Shown: piece after piece, positions 23,153-32,240 of the stretch
Layout: the number at the start of each line of letters is the position of its first letter
Numbering within the stretch: the stretch's first letter is position 1
Source of the DNA: JALHNI01 sp965229305
GTDB taxonomy: Bacteria; Acidobacteriota; Terriglobia; Bryobacterales; Bryobacteraceae
Direction: 5' to 3'
Assembly: GCA_965229305.1 (NCBI GenBank)
Contig: CBDDIZ010000025.1
Location: forward strand, 81,975 to 145,974
Length of the DNA: 64,000 nucleotides
Program-made: the position numbers and the translations under genes
The notes under the pieces: generated by a model
Databases searched by the model: none
Told to the model about the DNA's origin: nothing
Seen by the model: only the letters and a program-made list of their open reading frames with translations

Positions 23153-23764
23153 ATGGTCACTTTACGAGAACAGTTCGGCCCGATCGATATCTACCTCTTC
23201 GACCAATTGCTGCGCGGACGCATCGGGCCGGGTGACCGCATTCTGGATGCGGGATGCGGCTCCGGCCGCAACTTGGTCTACTTCCTGCGTCAGGGGTATG
23301 AGGTGCTTGCCGCTGACCGTGACGCGGAAGCCGTCGCCGAAACCCGCCGCCTCGCTGCCGCTTTGGCCCCGGCGCTCCCCGCGGAGAACTTCCGCATCGA
23401 GCCGGTGGAGCGCATGTCGTTCCCCGATGGCTGCGCCTCCGTGGTGATCCTCAGCGCCGTCCTGCATTTTGCCGCCGACGAGAAGCACTTCCGGGCCATG
23501 GTCCATGGGGCATGGCGCGTTCTCAGCCGTGGCGGTCTCCTCTTCTGCCGACTTGCGTCCACCATCGGGATCGAGAGTCAGGTCCGGCCGCTCGGCGGAC
23601 GCCGTCACCTGCTGCCCGACGGCTCCGAGCGCTTTCTGGTCGACGAGCCGTTGCTGGGGGAAGTCACCTCGGAACTTGGCGGCGAGTTGCTCGATCCGCT
23701 GAAGACCACGGTCGTCCAGAACCAACGGGCGATGACGACGTGGGTCCTGCGCCGCAAGGCGTGA
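23153..23764 (+). CDS. class I SAM-dependent methyltransferase
   Basis: This 203-residue protein carries the Rossmann-fold SAM site: RILDAGCGSGRNLVYFL (motif I), AADRDAEAVAETRR (motif II acidic end), ASVVILSAVLHF (motif IV) and AWRVLSRGGLLFCR (post-motif). I chose the ATG at 23153 (MVTLREQFGP), since upstream codons run through REP repeats. It is a Methyltransf_11/25-type protein, and the substrate cannot be told. The next gene starts 24 bases downstream and may be separately promoted. Confidence 0.88.
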   Translation: MVTLREQFGPIDIYLFDQLLRGRIGPGDRILDAGCGSGRNLVYFLRQGYEVLAADRDAEAVAETRRLAAALAPALPAENFRIEPVERMSFPDGCASVVILSAVLHFAADEKHFRAMVHGAWRVLSRGGLLFCRLASTIGIESQVRPLGGRRHLLPDGSERFLVDEPLLGEVTSELGGELLDPLKTTVVQNQRAMTTWVLRRKA

Positions 23765-23773
23765 CCCAGCCGC

Positions 23774-23779
23774 TATAAT
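23774..23779 (+). promoter_or_regulatory. -10 box TATAAT close to the acylase start
   Basis: A perfect TATAAT ends nine bases before the ATG at 23789. Transcription would begin about 3 bases before the start codon, giving an almost leaderless message. No clear -35 box is seen. Confidence 0.35.
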
Positions 23780-23788
23780 TCACCAGCG

Positions 23789-26158
23789 ATGAATTTGATT
23801 GTGCGCTCCACGCTCCTCCTCACGGTCGTCGGCTGCGCCGGCGCCGACATCACGGGCGCCGACATCACCATGCCGGCGGCCGGGCTCAAGGCGCCGGCCG
23901 AGATCCTCATTGACCGATGGGGCGTCCCGCACATCTTCGCCCGCAGTCGCCACGACGCCTTCTTCGCGCAAGGCTTCAACGTCGCCCGAGACCGCCTCTT
24001 CCAAATCGACCTCTGGCGCCGTCGCGGCCTCGGGCAACTCGCCGAAGTTCTCGGCCCAGCTTATGTGAAGCAGGATCAGGCGGCCCGGCTTTTTCTCTAC
24101 CGTGGCGATATGAAGAAAGAGTGGGCCGCCTACGGGCCCGACGCGCAGCGCATCGCTACCGCCTTTGTCGCCGGCATCAATGCCTATGTCGACTGGCTCG
24201 CCAACCACCCGGACCGGCTGCCGCCCGAGTTCCAACACCTCGGCTACCGGCCGTCTCCCTGGGAGGCGAGCGACGTCGTCCGCATCCGCAGCCACGGACT
24301 CACCGGCAACCTCACCAGCGAAGTGGCGCGCGCGAACGTCGTCTGCAAGACCGATCCTCAAAACGGACTCGCCTACGACCAGGTCCGCCTCCGCCTCGAG
24401 CCCGCCTGGACCGCCCGGATTCCCGAAGGGCTCGATCCCTGCCTGCCGCCCGATGTCCTCCAGGTCTTCACGCTCGCCACGGCGAACGTCCGTTTCGGTA
24501 AAGATCTGCTGCGCGCCGACGCCGGCCACCCGCCTTCCGAAATCGATGGCAACGAGATCGATGGCAGTAACAATTGGGTGATTGCGCCGAGCAAGTCCGC
24601 TACCGGCCGCCCGATCCTGGCCAACGATCCCCATCGCGCCTACAGCACGCCGAGCCTGCGTTACATTGCCCACGTCAGCGCGCCGGGCATGAACCTCATC
24701 GGCGCTGGCGAGCCCGCGCTGCCGGGCATCTCCATCGGGCACAACGGCAGCATCGCTTTCGGCATCACCCGCTTCTACATTGACCAGGAAGACCTCTACG
24801 TCTACGAGCTCAACCCGGCCAACCCGCGCGAGTACCGTTACCGGCAGGCGTGGGAACCGATGCGCGTGGTGCGCGAAACCATCCGCGTGAGAGGCGCCGC
24901 GCCCGTGGAAGCGGAACTGGAGTTTACCCGCCACGGGCCGGTGATCTACCGCCAACCCGGCTCCAACCGCGCGTATGCCGTGCGCTCCGGCTGGCTCGAA
25001 CCCGGGACCGCGGCCTACTTCGGCAGCGCCGGGTACGCCACCGCCCGCAACTTCGCCGGACTGCGCCGCGGGGCGTCCGCCGCTCCCGGCTTGAACTACG
25101 TCTATGCCGACGTCCGCGGCCACACCGGCTGGTTTGCGGCGGGGCTCGCGCCCATTCGCCCGAACTGGGATGGCCTCCTGCCGGTGCCCGGTGACGGACG
25201 CTTCGAGTGGGCGGGCTTCTGGCCGGCGGACAAGCTACCTGGTCTCGACCATCTGCCGGCGGGCTATATGAGCACCTCGAACGAAATGAATCTGCCCTCC
25301 GGCTACCCGCACGCGGAGCGCAAGCTCGGCTTCGAATGGGTGAATCCGTCGCGCCATGCGCGCATTGAGGAGGTGCTGAAGCCGCTGGCGAAAGTGACGC
25401 TCGAGGATTCGATGCGGCTGCAGAACGACCTCACCTCGATTCCGGGCCGGCGCCTGGCGGCTTTGCTCGCCACGGTGAAGTCAAGCGATTCCAAGACCCA
25501 GTCCGCCATTGAGCTCCTGCGGGGCTGGGACGGCGTCGAAAGCGCGGGCTCGGCGCAAGCGGCACTGGCGGAAGTCTGGATGTCGCGCCATTTGCCGAAG
25601 GCCTTTCTGGCTGCCACTCTCCCGCGGCTGGCGGCTGCGGCGGTCGCGACGCCGGACATGGCCGTGATGCTCGAGGCTCTCGAGAAGCCCGGGTGGGAGG
25701 TCCGCGACCGTGTGCTCTTGCCGACGCTGGGAGCCGCCTACCGCGAGATGGAGTCGCGGCAGGGAGCCGATCCGCAGAAGTGGCAGTGGGGCCGCATGCA
25801 TCACGCGCTTCCGCCCCACCTGCTGGGCGACGCACTCACCGGGGACCTCCGCCAACGGCTCCAGCCCGGCCCGTATCCGAAAGGGGGCGGAGGGTACACA
25901 CCGAACTTGTCTACCTACCGGGCCGCCGATTTTCAACTCACCACCGGCCCGTCGTTTCGCATGGTGCTCGACGTCGGCAGTTGGGACAACTCGCGGGCTA
26001 TGAACTTCCCCGGCCAGTCCGGCAACCCCGACGACCCTCACTATCGCGACCTCGCCCCCTGGTGGCTCTCCGGCGAATACTTCCCGCTGCTTTACACACG
26101 CGCCGCCGTCGAGAAGGCGGCTCAAACGCGCATCCTGCTGCAGCCGGCCAAACGCTGA
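23789..26158 (+). CDS. penicillin acylase family (Ntn hydrolase) lipoprotein
   Basis: This 789-residue member of the penicillin amidase/acyl-homoserine-lactone acylase family has an N-terminus with a lipobox (TVVGC, Cys16), so it is probably lipid-anchored in the periplasm. The order is that of the precursor: alpha chain (ILIDRWGVPHIFARSRHDAF near residue 40), a spacer, then the beta chain starting at Ser260 (EIDGSNNWVIAP), the N-terminal nucleophile exposed by self-cleavage. Downstream PILANDPHR and ISIGHNGSIAFGIT are the usual beta-chain motifs. The substrate could be an N-acyl amide, possibly an acyl-homoserine lactone. It is complete. Confidence 0.92.
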   Translation: MNLIVRSTLLLTVVGCAGADITGADITMPAAGLKAPAEILIDRWGVPHIFARSRHDAFFAQGFNVARDRLFQIDLWRRRGLGQLAEVLGPAYVKQDQAARLFLYRGDMKKEWAAYGPDAQRIATAFVAGINAYVDWLANHPDRLPPEFQHLGYRPSPWEASDVVRIRSHGLTGNLTSEVARANVVCKTDPQNGLAYDQVRLRLEPAWTARIPEGLDPCLPPDVLQVFTLATANVRFGKDLLRADAGHPPSEIDGNEIDGSNNWVIAPSKSATGRPILANDPHRAYSTPSLRYIAHVSAPGMNLIGAGEPALPGISIGHNGSIAFGITRFYIDQEDLYVYELNPANPREYRYRQAWEPMRVVRETIRVRGAAPVEAELEFTRHGPVIYRQPGSNRAYAVRSGWLEPGTAAYFGSAGYATARNFAGLRRGASAAPGLNYVYADVRGHTGWFAAGLAPIRPNWDGLLPVPGDGRFEWAGFWPADKLPGLDHLPAGYMSTSNEMNLPSGYPHAERKLGFEWVNPSRHARIEEVLKPLAKVTLEDSMRLQNDLTSIPGRRLAALLATVKSSDSKTQSAIELLRGWDGVESAGSAQAALAEVWMSRHLPKAFLAATLPRLAAAAVATPDMAVMLEALEKPGWEVRDRVLLPTLGAAYREMESRQGADPQKWQWGRMHHALPPHLLGDALTGDLRQRLQPGPYPKGGGGYTPNLSTYRAADFQLTTGPSFRMVLDVGSWDNSRAMNFPGQSGNPDDPHYRDLAPWWLSGEYFPLLYTRAAVEKAAQTRILLQPAKR

Positions 26159-26180
26159 CCGAACATTCGCCACCCACGCT

Positions 26181-26230
26181 GGATGAGGCGAAGCGCTGGA
26201 AGGCGCGGGAGGACGAGAACCGGAAGCTGA
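26181..26230 (+). mobile_element. IS3 OrfA remnant (about 50 bp)
   Basis: The stretch codes DEAKRWKAREDENRKLS and matches the leucine-zipper part of the IS3 OrfA in this window (DAKRLKALEDENQKL) at most bases. Nothing else of the element is left nearby. The whole 476-base gap 26159-26634 otherwise holds no gene I can support. Confidence 0.55.
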
Positions 26231-26543
26231 GCAACTGCGCGGTGGCTGGGAAGTTGCCGTGCCGTGGCACGAGCGAGGAATCGACTTGCTGGCCGAGGAG
26301 AGCACCGGCGAAAGCGGCACCGATCCCCTCATTCGCGCCGCTTTTCCTGGCGCCAGTCAGGGCTTGCGCCGGACAGGTCACCGGCGCCAGCGTCGGTCGT
26401 CGCCAGTTGCTCACCTTTTTCGCAGAAGAGGCAGTCCCTCGCGCGCGGCGAGGGCCAAAGCTGCTTTACCGTCCCGCCGTAAAATACGGCTGAGACGACC
26501 AGGGACCACAAGATCGTCGAAGTGGCGTGGCACCGTTGGCACA

Positions 26544-26564
26544 CACGGGCGACTCACGCCCGTG
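26544..26564. terminator. hairpin CACGGGCG-ACTCA-CGCCCGTG
   Basis: A perfect 8-bp stem with a 5-base loop lies 70 bases before the outer-membrane protein start. No T-run follows, so it may be a repeat or a factor-dependent end for the acylase transcript. Confidence 0.35.
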
Positions 26565-26634
26565 GGCGACCCGCCAGAGCCGCGGCTTTTCTTCATCTTG
26601 CGACGATGGCCGAGCCCGTGCAACGCCAGCGGGC

Positions 26635-27298
26635 ATGCGTTGTATTGCTTTCTTTTCTCTCGCCCTCGGGGGACTGCTCGCGCAGGACTACCGCCCGGGA
26701 TCCTTTTCCTATGGCTTCAAGCTCGGCTCACCCATTAACGACCCGCAAAGTCAGGTCAACTACCGCACGACCTATCAGCAAGGGCGCTGGACGGGCGGCC
26801 CCACGATCGAGTTGCACCTGCCCTATCGCTTTTTCCATCGAGTTCGATGCGCTCTACCGCCAGGAGCGCAGCAACCAAAGCTACACCGCGCGCTACGATC
26901 AGAACCTGCCGCCGTACGTCGCCAGCATCGTCACCAAGACGCGCTCATGGGATTTTCCGCTGCTGTTGAAGTACCGCTTCGCGATCGGCAACCTGCGACC
27001 CTTTGTGAGCGGCGGGTGGCAGTTTACGCATGAAAATCGAGAAAACACCGCTATCTCCGAGTGCACGGGCCCGACCCAGAGTTCCTGCGCCCCGGCGCCC
27101 TCGGCCTTCTTACCGGGGAACTTCTACAACCAGAGCTCCGTGATGCGGGGCGGCCCGGCGGCGGGTGCCGGCCTGGAGTTCAAAACACGCTACGTGACGA
27201 TCACGCCGGAGCTGCGCTTTAGCCGCGCGATCCACACCTATCCGCGGGACAACCGGTTTACCGGGATGGTGGGCTTTACGTTCGGCGGGCGGCGCTAA
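26635..27298 (+). pseudogene. outer-membrane beta-barrel protein, frameshifted at a T-run
   Basis: The first frame opens with a signal peptide (MRCIAFFSLALGGLLAQ) and a strand-rich start (YGFKLGSPINDPQSQVNY) up to HLPYRF. The second frame continues as SIEFDALYRQERSNQSYTAR, then DFPLLLKYRFAIGNLRPFVS and ends FTGMVGFTFGGRR with the C-terminal aromatic-type barrel ending. Five T's at 26832-26836 where four would keep the frame explain the break. Corrected, it gives about 220 residues, an OmpA/OmpW-like small barrel. It is either a true pseudogene or a homopolymer sequencing error. Confidence 0.75.
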
Positions 27299-27312
27299 GC
27301 GCCGGCCACGAG

Positions 27313-28797
27313 CTAGCGGGCCGCCAGAGCGGGCACGGTCGCCAGCGGCCCCGGAAACTCCGCCCCGAGCAACGACTCGTCGTTGCTGGCGAGCGAGGAC
27401 ACCAGTTCCACGTGCAGGTAGTCGTACATTTCCTTGCTGCGATCGGCGAGGAACTGCGTGCGATAGGCCTCGCGCGCCGAATCGATGTCTGCGCGCAGCG
27501 CGGGATAAAGGGCGGCGTTCTCGCGGCCGGCCTTCACCAGATTCGACTTGTAGAGCCGCATTTCCGCCACCTGCACGCGAGCAAACCGCTGCGCCCGGCC
27601 GTGCAGTTCCTGATCCTCCCGGCTGAGCGACGCCATGAGGTTCACGAGGCTCTTGCCCTGATCGGCCGTCGCCGCGGGCTGCTCGATGCGCACCAGACCG
27701 GCCGGAGCCTTGGCTTCGTTGGCGCGGCGCAGGCTCAAGGCCATGCCGGCCACGTTGGCGAGCAGTTCGAGCGCGCTCGGTTCGAGCGGCGCTTCGCCAG
27801 GCTCCGTATAGAGGATGGCGACCACTTTGTCCTGCACCACCACCGGGAAAAGATAGACTTTCGCGCCCGTGGTTTCCGGATTCAGATTGGCGATGGTCTC
27901 GGAGAACTCGCTGCTGGTGCGCACCGCGACCACCGTGTCCTGAGACTCGATGGCGTTGGCGAGCGCCGGCGCGGACTGCAGTTCCACTTCGAACGGCGTG
28001 GCTTCGATGCCGCGCGCGGTTTCGAGGACGGCGGTGCGACCAGCGATACGGAACACCATGGCGACCTGCGAGAACGGGAGCGCGCCATCGAGCAGCGCGG
28101 ACTGCCACTGTTCGAGCGATTCGGCCTGATGTAGACGGCGCGCCGCCTGATTCACCCGTTCGCTCAGTTCCCGGCTGGCACTGCGCCCGGCTGCGGTAAT
28201 CGAATCCCGGGCGCGCAACGCCACCTGTTCATAGCGATGGCTGAACTCGGACTCCTTGGCGCCCAGCGCCTCTTCGAGTTCCTTGCTCTTGGCTTCGAGC
28301 GCGGCCTGATACTCGCCTTCGCGAGCCTGCAGCGCCGTCACCAGTTCCTGCTGGCGCTCGGTTAGCGTCTGTTCGAGATAGGCGTCCTTATCGGCCAAGG
28401 CAGCGGTCGCCGCGGCGAACTGCGAACCCAACTCTTCGATCTGCTTGAGCTGCGCTTCGTACTGCTTCGCCAGATCCTCATGCGCGTCGAGCGCATTGCG
28501 GCGGTCGGAGAGAGCAGCGTCGAGCGATGACTCGAGTTCCGCGACGCGGGCACGCCACACCTCGAGGGTCTCGCCCTCCAGCCGATGCTCCTGCTCCAGC
28601 TTTTCGAGGTCCAGCCGGACCTGTTTGCCGATGTCGGCAAAACGCTCGTCGAAAATCCGCTCGAGGTTCTCCAGCCAGCCCTTGGCCAGGGCGTCCTGGA
28701 CCCGGTCCACCTGGAGTTGCCAGGCCGCCTGAATCTGGTCGCGAGCGGCAGTCTTAGCCTCGGCGAGAGTTCGAAAGAGAGGATCTTGCACAGACAT
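27313..28797 (-). CDS. coiled-coil protein with C-terminal GAF-like domain
   Basis: This is a 494-residue cytoplasmic protein. Residues about 40-235 are strongly heptad-rich (LEKLEQEHRLEGETLEVW, QYEAQLKQIEELGSQF, SKELEEALGAKESEF), a long coiled coil. Residues about 245-370 look like a GAF-type sensor domain (SQVAMVFRIAGRTAVLETAR, KVYLFPVVVQDKVVAILYTE). The C-terminus is helical (EMRLYKSNLVKAGRENAALY). I recognise no named family; similar proteins occur in Acidobacteriota. It is convergent with the barrel gene and single in its transcript. Confidence 0.7.
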   Translation of the reverse strand: MSVQDPLFRTLAEAKTAARDQIQAAWQLQVDRVQDALAKGWLENLERIFDERFADIGKQVRLDLEKLEQEHRLEGETLEVWRARVAELESSLDAALSDRRNALDAHEDLAKQYEAQLKQIEELGSQFAAATAALADKDAYLEQTLTERQQELVTALQAREGEYQAALEAKSKELEEALGAKESEFSHRYEQVALRARDSITAAGRSASRELSERVNQAARRLHQAESLEQWQSALLDGALPFSQVAMVFRIAGRTAVLETARGIEATPFEVELQSAPALANAIESQDTVVAVRTSSEFSETIANLNPETTGAKVYLFPVVVQDKVVAILYTEPGEAPLEPSALELLANVAGMALSLRRANEAKAPAGLVRIEQPAATADQGKSLVNLMASLSREDQELHGRAQRFARVQVAEMRLYKSNLVKAGRENAALYPALRADIDSAREAYRTQFLADRSKEMYDYLHVELVSSLASNDESLLGAEFPGPLATVPALAAR

Positions 28798-28850
28798 CGC
28801 TATGTATATCGTACGAGAGGCTGCCGCGGTACAGGCCTAAGGTGAATTAT

Positions 28851-30794
28851 TTAGTCTTCCCGAGGAAGATTCCCCGACGTTTCATAAGCGGGGGCGCCTG
28901 AGGTGAGGTTCACTTTCAGACTGCCCCGCCCCGAACCCATCTCCACCCCATCGAATTCCACCAGCGGCCCCACCCAGCGCACCCGGGCACGGGCGTTCGG
29001 GTACTTTTTACCGTTCCAAAGCAAGGTGGTGGCCCGGAGCGTCCCTTCGGCTCGGCGCGATTCCAACCACTCGGGGACGTTGCCGGAGAGGCCAAAGGTG
29101 CGCGCCACGGCACTTTGGCGGTTGAGGGTGGGAGCAAACAGGCGCTGGAGTTCCGCCACGTCCAGGGTTGGCACGGTGACGCTGAAAACGTGGGGAATGG
29201 CGACACCGGGCTCGTAACGATAGCTGGCCTCAAACTCGACGCCGCCGACTTTGCCCTTGAACGGGGCGACGGTCATGCGGCCGGCGGCCAGTTCCACGGT
29301 CACCGGCTGCATCTCCACGGGGGAGGCCAACCCTTCGACGTTCAGGACGGGCGTCGACCGGAAGCTGCCGGACCAGGCGCCTAGCTCGCCGCGCAGGTCG
29401 AATCGCAGGTTGCCGGTGAGGTCGCCTTTGGAAATGTCTGAGACGAAACCGGGGGACCATTCGCCGAAGACGCTGTTGAAGGCGCTGCGGAAATTCTCTA
29501 CACGCAGTTCCCGGAAGGTGGTGTCGAAGGTGAGGTGCGACCCATCGACCAGCACGTTGGCGCTGGTGACGGCCGGGCCAGCGACTTCGGTGCTGGCAGG
29601 GACAGAATCTGGTTTTGCGGCTTGGGCAGGGTCTGGGCGAGGGGCTCGATCATAGGCGGCGATGCCCTGATAGCCCAGGCGCGAGAGCCCGAACGTTCCG
29701 GAGACCGTGCCGCCAAAGTGAGCCGGCTCGGGCAGGTCATAGCCGAAGCTGCGCAAGAACGCTACCACCGGCTGGATTTCCTGCTGGCGCAAAGTCAGCA
29801 GAGTGGCCCAACGCGGATCGCGCAACATTTCAGAAGAGCGGAAGCGGAGCGACAGGGCGGGCAGGTGCGGATTGTCCTGGGGGAGCGAATCGAGCGCGAG
29901 CTTTTCGTGCCGTAAGTCCAATTGGCCGCGATAGGAGAGCGGTAAGCCGGCGTCGCGCAGCGGGTTCAGATCGCGCCGCGACGGCTCGAAGGTGAGCTTG
30001 CCTTCGATCACGACGGCCGAGATGGGCCCGCGGAGGCGCGCCTCAGTGCTGATGCGTCCGGCCAGATTGTTGGCCCGCCGCTCGAACAGCGTGGCGACCT
30101 CGGCCGCCGACGTCCGGTCCAGATCCAGGCTCAAGTCGACCTCGGGGTCCGAGCCGCCAGGGAAGCGAATGCTGCCGGTGGATTGGAAGCGCCCGAAGCC
30201 GAGCGCCCGCCGGTCCGTCCGGGCCGGCTCGCCTTCGAACCGCACGCGGAACGCCTTGCCGTCCACGGGCGTAAAGTCCAGGTCGACGCCGTTCAGGTAG
30301 AACACGCTTTTTCGCCGGTTGAAGACGAAATTCACCCGGCCGTTGCGGACCTCGACGTCCGGCATGGCCGTATCGGACCGCGGCGTCAACGCCCGCACAA
30401 TCAGCGGCGAAAGGTTGGCGCCGGCCTCGGTTTGCCGCGACAGGTTGACGCTGGGCTCATCCAGCCGCAGCGTGCCGAACTCGATGCGCCCAGTGAGCAG
30501 CCGCAGCAGGCTGAGCCGCGCCTCCAGGCTGGTGACGTAGGCCAGCGGCTCCAGCCCGTAGGCCGGATCCTCATGCACGATGACCTTCTCCACCACGAAG
30601 CCCGGGCCTTTCCAGAGGCTGTAAGAAAGGTCGCCCTGAATCTCCACTTTCCGGCCCAGCGCCCGTTCGAGGGCCGTCCGGATCGGCTCGCGGAACTGAT
30701 TTGCCTGCCAGAACTCGGCCTCGTAGACGCGCCACAGCACGACTCCCAAGGCGAGCCAGAGCAGCGCCTTGCGCCAACGTTTCAGGCGATCCAT
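28851..30794 (-). CDS. AsmA-like inner-membrane/periplasmic protein
   Basis: This 647-residue protein has one N-terminal membrane helix (KALLWLALGVVLWRVYEAEFW, about 9-25), then an AsmA-type periplasmic part starting IRTALERALGRKVEIQGDLS with repeated beta strands. AsmA-family proteins are bridge-like and are linked to phospholipid or envelope transport. The Pro/Ala-rich stretch near residues 385-405 is a linker. The start overlaps the MobA-like gene end by 13 bases. It is of moderate length for the family and complete. Confidence 0.82.
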   Translation of the reverse strand: MDRLKRWRKALLWLALGVVLWRVYEAEFWQANQFREPIRTALERALGRKVEIQGDLSYSLWKGPGFVVEKVIVHEDPAYGLEPLAYVTSLEARLSLLRLLTGRIEFGTLRLDEPSVNLSRQTEAGANLSPLIVRALTPRSDTAMPDVEVRNGRVNFVFNRRKSVFYLNGVDLDFTPVDGKAFRVRFEGEPARTDRRALGFGRFQSTGSIRFPGGSDPEVDLSLDLDRTSAAEVATLFERRANNLAGRISTEARLRGPISAVVIEGKLTFEPSRRDLNPLRDAGLPLSYRGQLDLRHEKLALDSLPQDNPHLPALSLRFRSSEMLRDPRWATLLTLRQQEIQPVVAFLRSFGYDLPEPAHFGGTVSGTFGLSRLGYQGIAAYDRAPRPDPAQAAKPDSVPASTEVAGPAVTSANVLVDGSHLTFDTTFRELRVENFRSAFNSVFGEWSPGFVSDISKGDLTGNLRFDLRGELGAWSGSFRSTPVLNVEGLASPVEMQPVTVELAAGRMTVAPFKGKVGGVEFEASYRYEPGVAIPHVFSVTVPTLDVAELQRLFAPTLNRQSAVARTFGLSGNVPEWLESRRAEGTLRATTLLWNGKKYPNARARVRWVGPLVEFDGVEMGSGRGSLKVNLTSGAPAYETSGNLPRED

Positions 30795-31345
30795 CGGGCA
30801 AAGTCCTCCGGCGTATCGATGTCGGTGACAATTCCCGGGTCGGCGACGTCCACGAACGTCGCCGCCGGATAGTGCGAGCGGATGACGTCGCGGGCTTGGC
30901 CGGAGGCGGGCAGGGCGAGCAGTTCATCGATCAAGGGCGGCGAGAGCCGCACCGGATGGCCGCGGGTGCCGTCGTGCCGCGGAATGACGAGCTCGCCCGC
31001 GGTCCGCGCCAGCAGGGCGATGGTCTCGGCGGCTACCGCCGGATAGTCGATGGGCTGAAACAGGCAGTCGCAGGCGGGCGGCAGTTGGCGCAGGCCCGTC
31101 TGCAGCGAACTGAACTGGCCGCGTTCGGGCGCCGGATTGGTGACCCATTGCACGCCGTCGGCGGAGACACCGGCCCGAATCGCGTCCGCCGCGTGGCCCA
31201 ACACCACGATCACCGGGTCGCAATGCGGACGGTAAAGGGCGATCAAGCGGCCGAGGAACGTCTGGCCGGCGATGGGGAGCAGAGCTTTCGGCTGGCCCAT
31301 GCGCGTGGAGGCGCCGCCAGCCAGCAGGATGGCCGCCGGTTTCAC
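30782..31345 (-). CDS. MobA/MocA-like molybdopterin nucleotidyltransferase
   Basis: This 187-residue NTP-transferase-fold protein has the signature ILLAGGASTRMGQPKALLPI at the N-terminus (nucleotide binding) and QPIDYP (metal-binding Asp) in the middle. It belongs to the MobA/MocA branch, which adds CMP or GMP to the molybdenum cofactor. The GTG start overlaps the xdhC-like stop (GTGA). Pairing with an XdhC protein supports a role in cofactor maturation of a molybdenum hydroxylase whose genes are outside this window. Confidence 0.88.
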   Translation of the reverse strand: MKPAAILLAGGASTRMGQPKALLPIAGQTFLGRLIALYRPHCDPVIVVLGHAADAIRAGVSADGVQWVTNPAPERGQFSSLQTGLRQLPPACDCLFQPIDYPAVAAETIALLARTAGELVIPRHDGTRGHPVRLSPPLIDELLALPASGQARDVIRSHYPAATFVDVADPGIVTDIDTPEDFARWIA

Positions 31346-32178
31346 TTCAGTAGCGCCCGGGTCTGCTCATTCGCGAATAACGACTTGGAGACCGCCTTCC
31401 AGTCCGAAGCCGGCTGCCGGCGGATGGCAATCATCTCCGCCACCACGGAGACCGCAATCTCCTCGGGCGTCACCGCGCCAATCTCGAGCCCCATGGGGGC
31501 ATAGATCCGCTCGAACAGGTCGCGCGAGAAGCCCTCGCGTTCGAGTTCCTTCACGATGGCGATCGTCTTGCGCTTGGAGCCGATCATCGCGATGTACTTC
31601 GCGTTGGTCCCTACGGCCCAGCGCAGCACGCGCATGTCGTCCCGATGCCCGCGCGTCACGATGATCACGTAGCTGTTGGCGTTCACCCGCAGTTGCGGAA
31701 ACAGCGTTTCGTACTCGTCGGCCAGCACCTCTTCGGCTTGCGGGAAGCGTTCGCGATTGGCAAACTGCTCGCGATCGTCGATCACGCTGACGCGGAAGCC
31801 GGCCAGTTGCGCGACCTGCGCCAGGCTTTTCGACACATGACCCGCCCCGAAGATCAAGGCGTGCGGCTGCGGCACGATGGGTTCGACAAAGACGTTCAGT
31901 TGCCCGCCGCAGATGAGACCGTTGTCGTAGGCCGCATCCTGGCCGAGCGAAAAGGTCAAGTGCCGCGGTTTTTCGGTCTCGATTACTTCGCGGGCGGCAT
32001 TCCACACTTCCGCCTCCACGCAGCCGCCACCGACGGTGCCCACCATGGAACCGTCCTCGCGCACCAGCAGTTTCGCGCTTTCATAGCTCGGAATCGAGCC
32101 GTTCACCTGCACAATGGTCGCGAGTGCGCATTTTTGCCCGTCGCGCCGGAGCCGGACAATTTCGTCGAAGAGATCCAT
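31342..32178 (-). CDS. XdhC/CoxI family molybdenum-hydroxylase maturation protein
   Basis: This 278-residue protein is read from MDLFDEIVRL; a TTG 36 bases upstream is less likely. The N-terminal XdhC/CoxI domain reads KCALATIVQVNGSIPSYESA and GTVGGGCVEAEVW; the C-terminal Rossmann domain begins HALIFGAGHVSKSLAQVAQL and contains TRGHRDDMRVLRW and YIAMIGSKRK. XdhC proteins bind the molybdenum cofactor, promote its sulfuration and hand it to xanthine-dehydrogenase-type enzymes. It is the first gene of an xdhC-mobA-asmA run. Confidence 0.92.
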   Translation of the reverse strand: MDLFDEIVRLRRDGQKCALATIVQVNGSIPSYESAKLLVREDGSMVGTVGGGCVEAEVWNAAREVIETEKPRHLTFSLGQDAAYDNGLICGGQLNVFVEPIVPQPHALIFGAGHVSKSLAQVAQLAGFRVSVIDDREQFANRERFPQAEEVLADEYETLFPQLRVNANSYVIIVTRGHRDDMRVLRWAVGTNAKYIAMIGSKRKTIAIVKELEREGFSRDLFERIYAPMGLEIGAVTPEEIAVSVVAEMIAIRRQPASDWKAVSKSLFANEQTRALLK

Positions 32179-32240
32179 GGATGGACTAGATGAATTATCG
32201 CACAGAGCCCGCAAAATTAGCCTTTTGTTAGACTTGAGGT

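Noticed and set aside
23780..25123. 447-residue minus-strand ORF
   Set aside because: Antisense of the acylase, which has full family motifs on the plus strand.
32179..32214. Longer start for the XdhC-family gene (TTG 32214)
   Set aside because: Adds residues not expected before the XdhC domain; ATG 32178 fits better.
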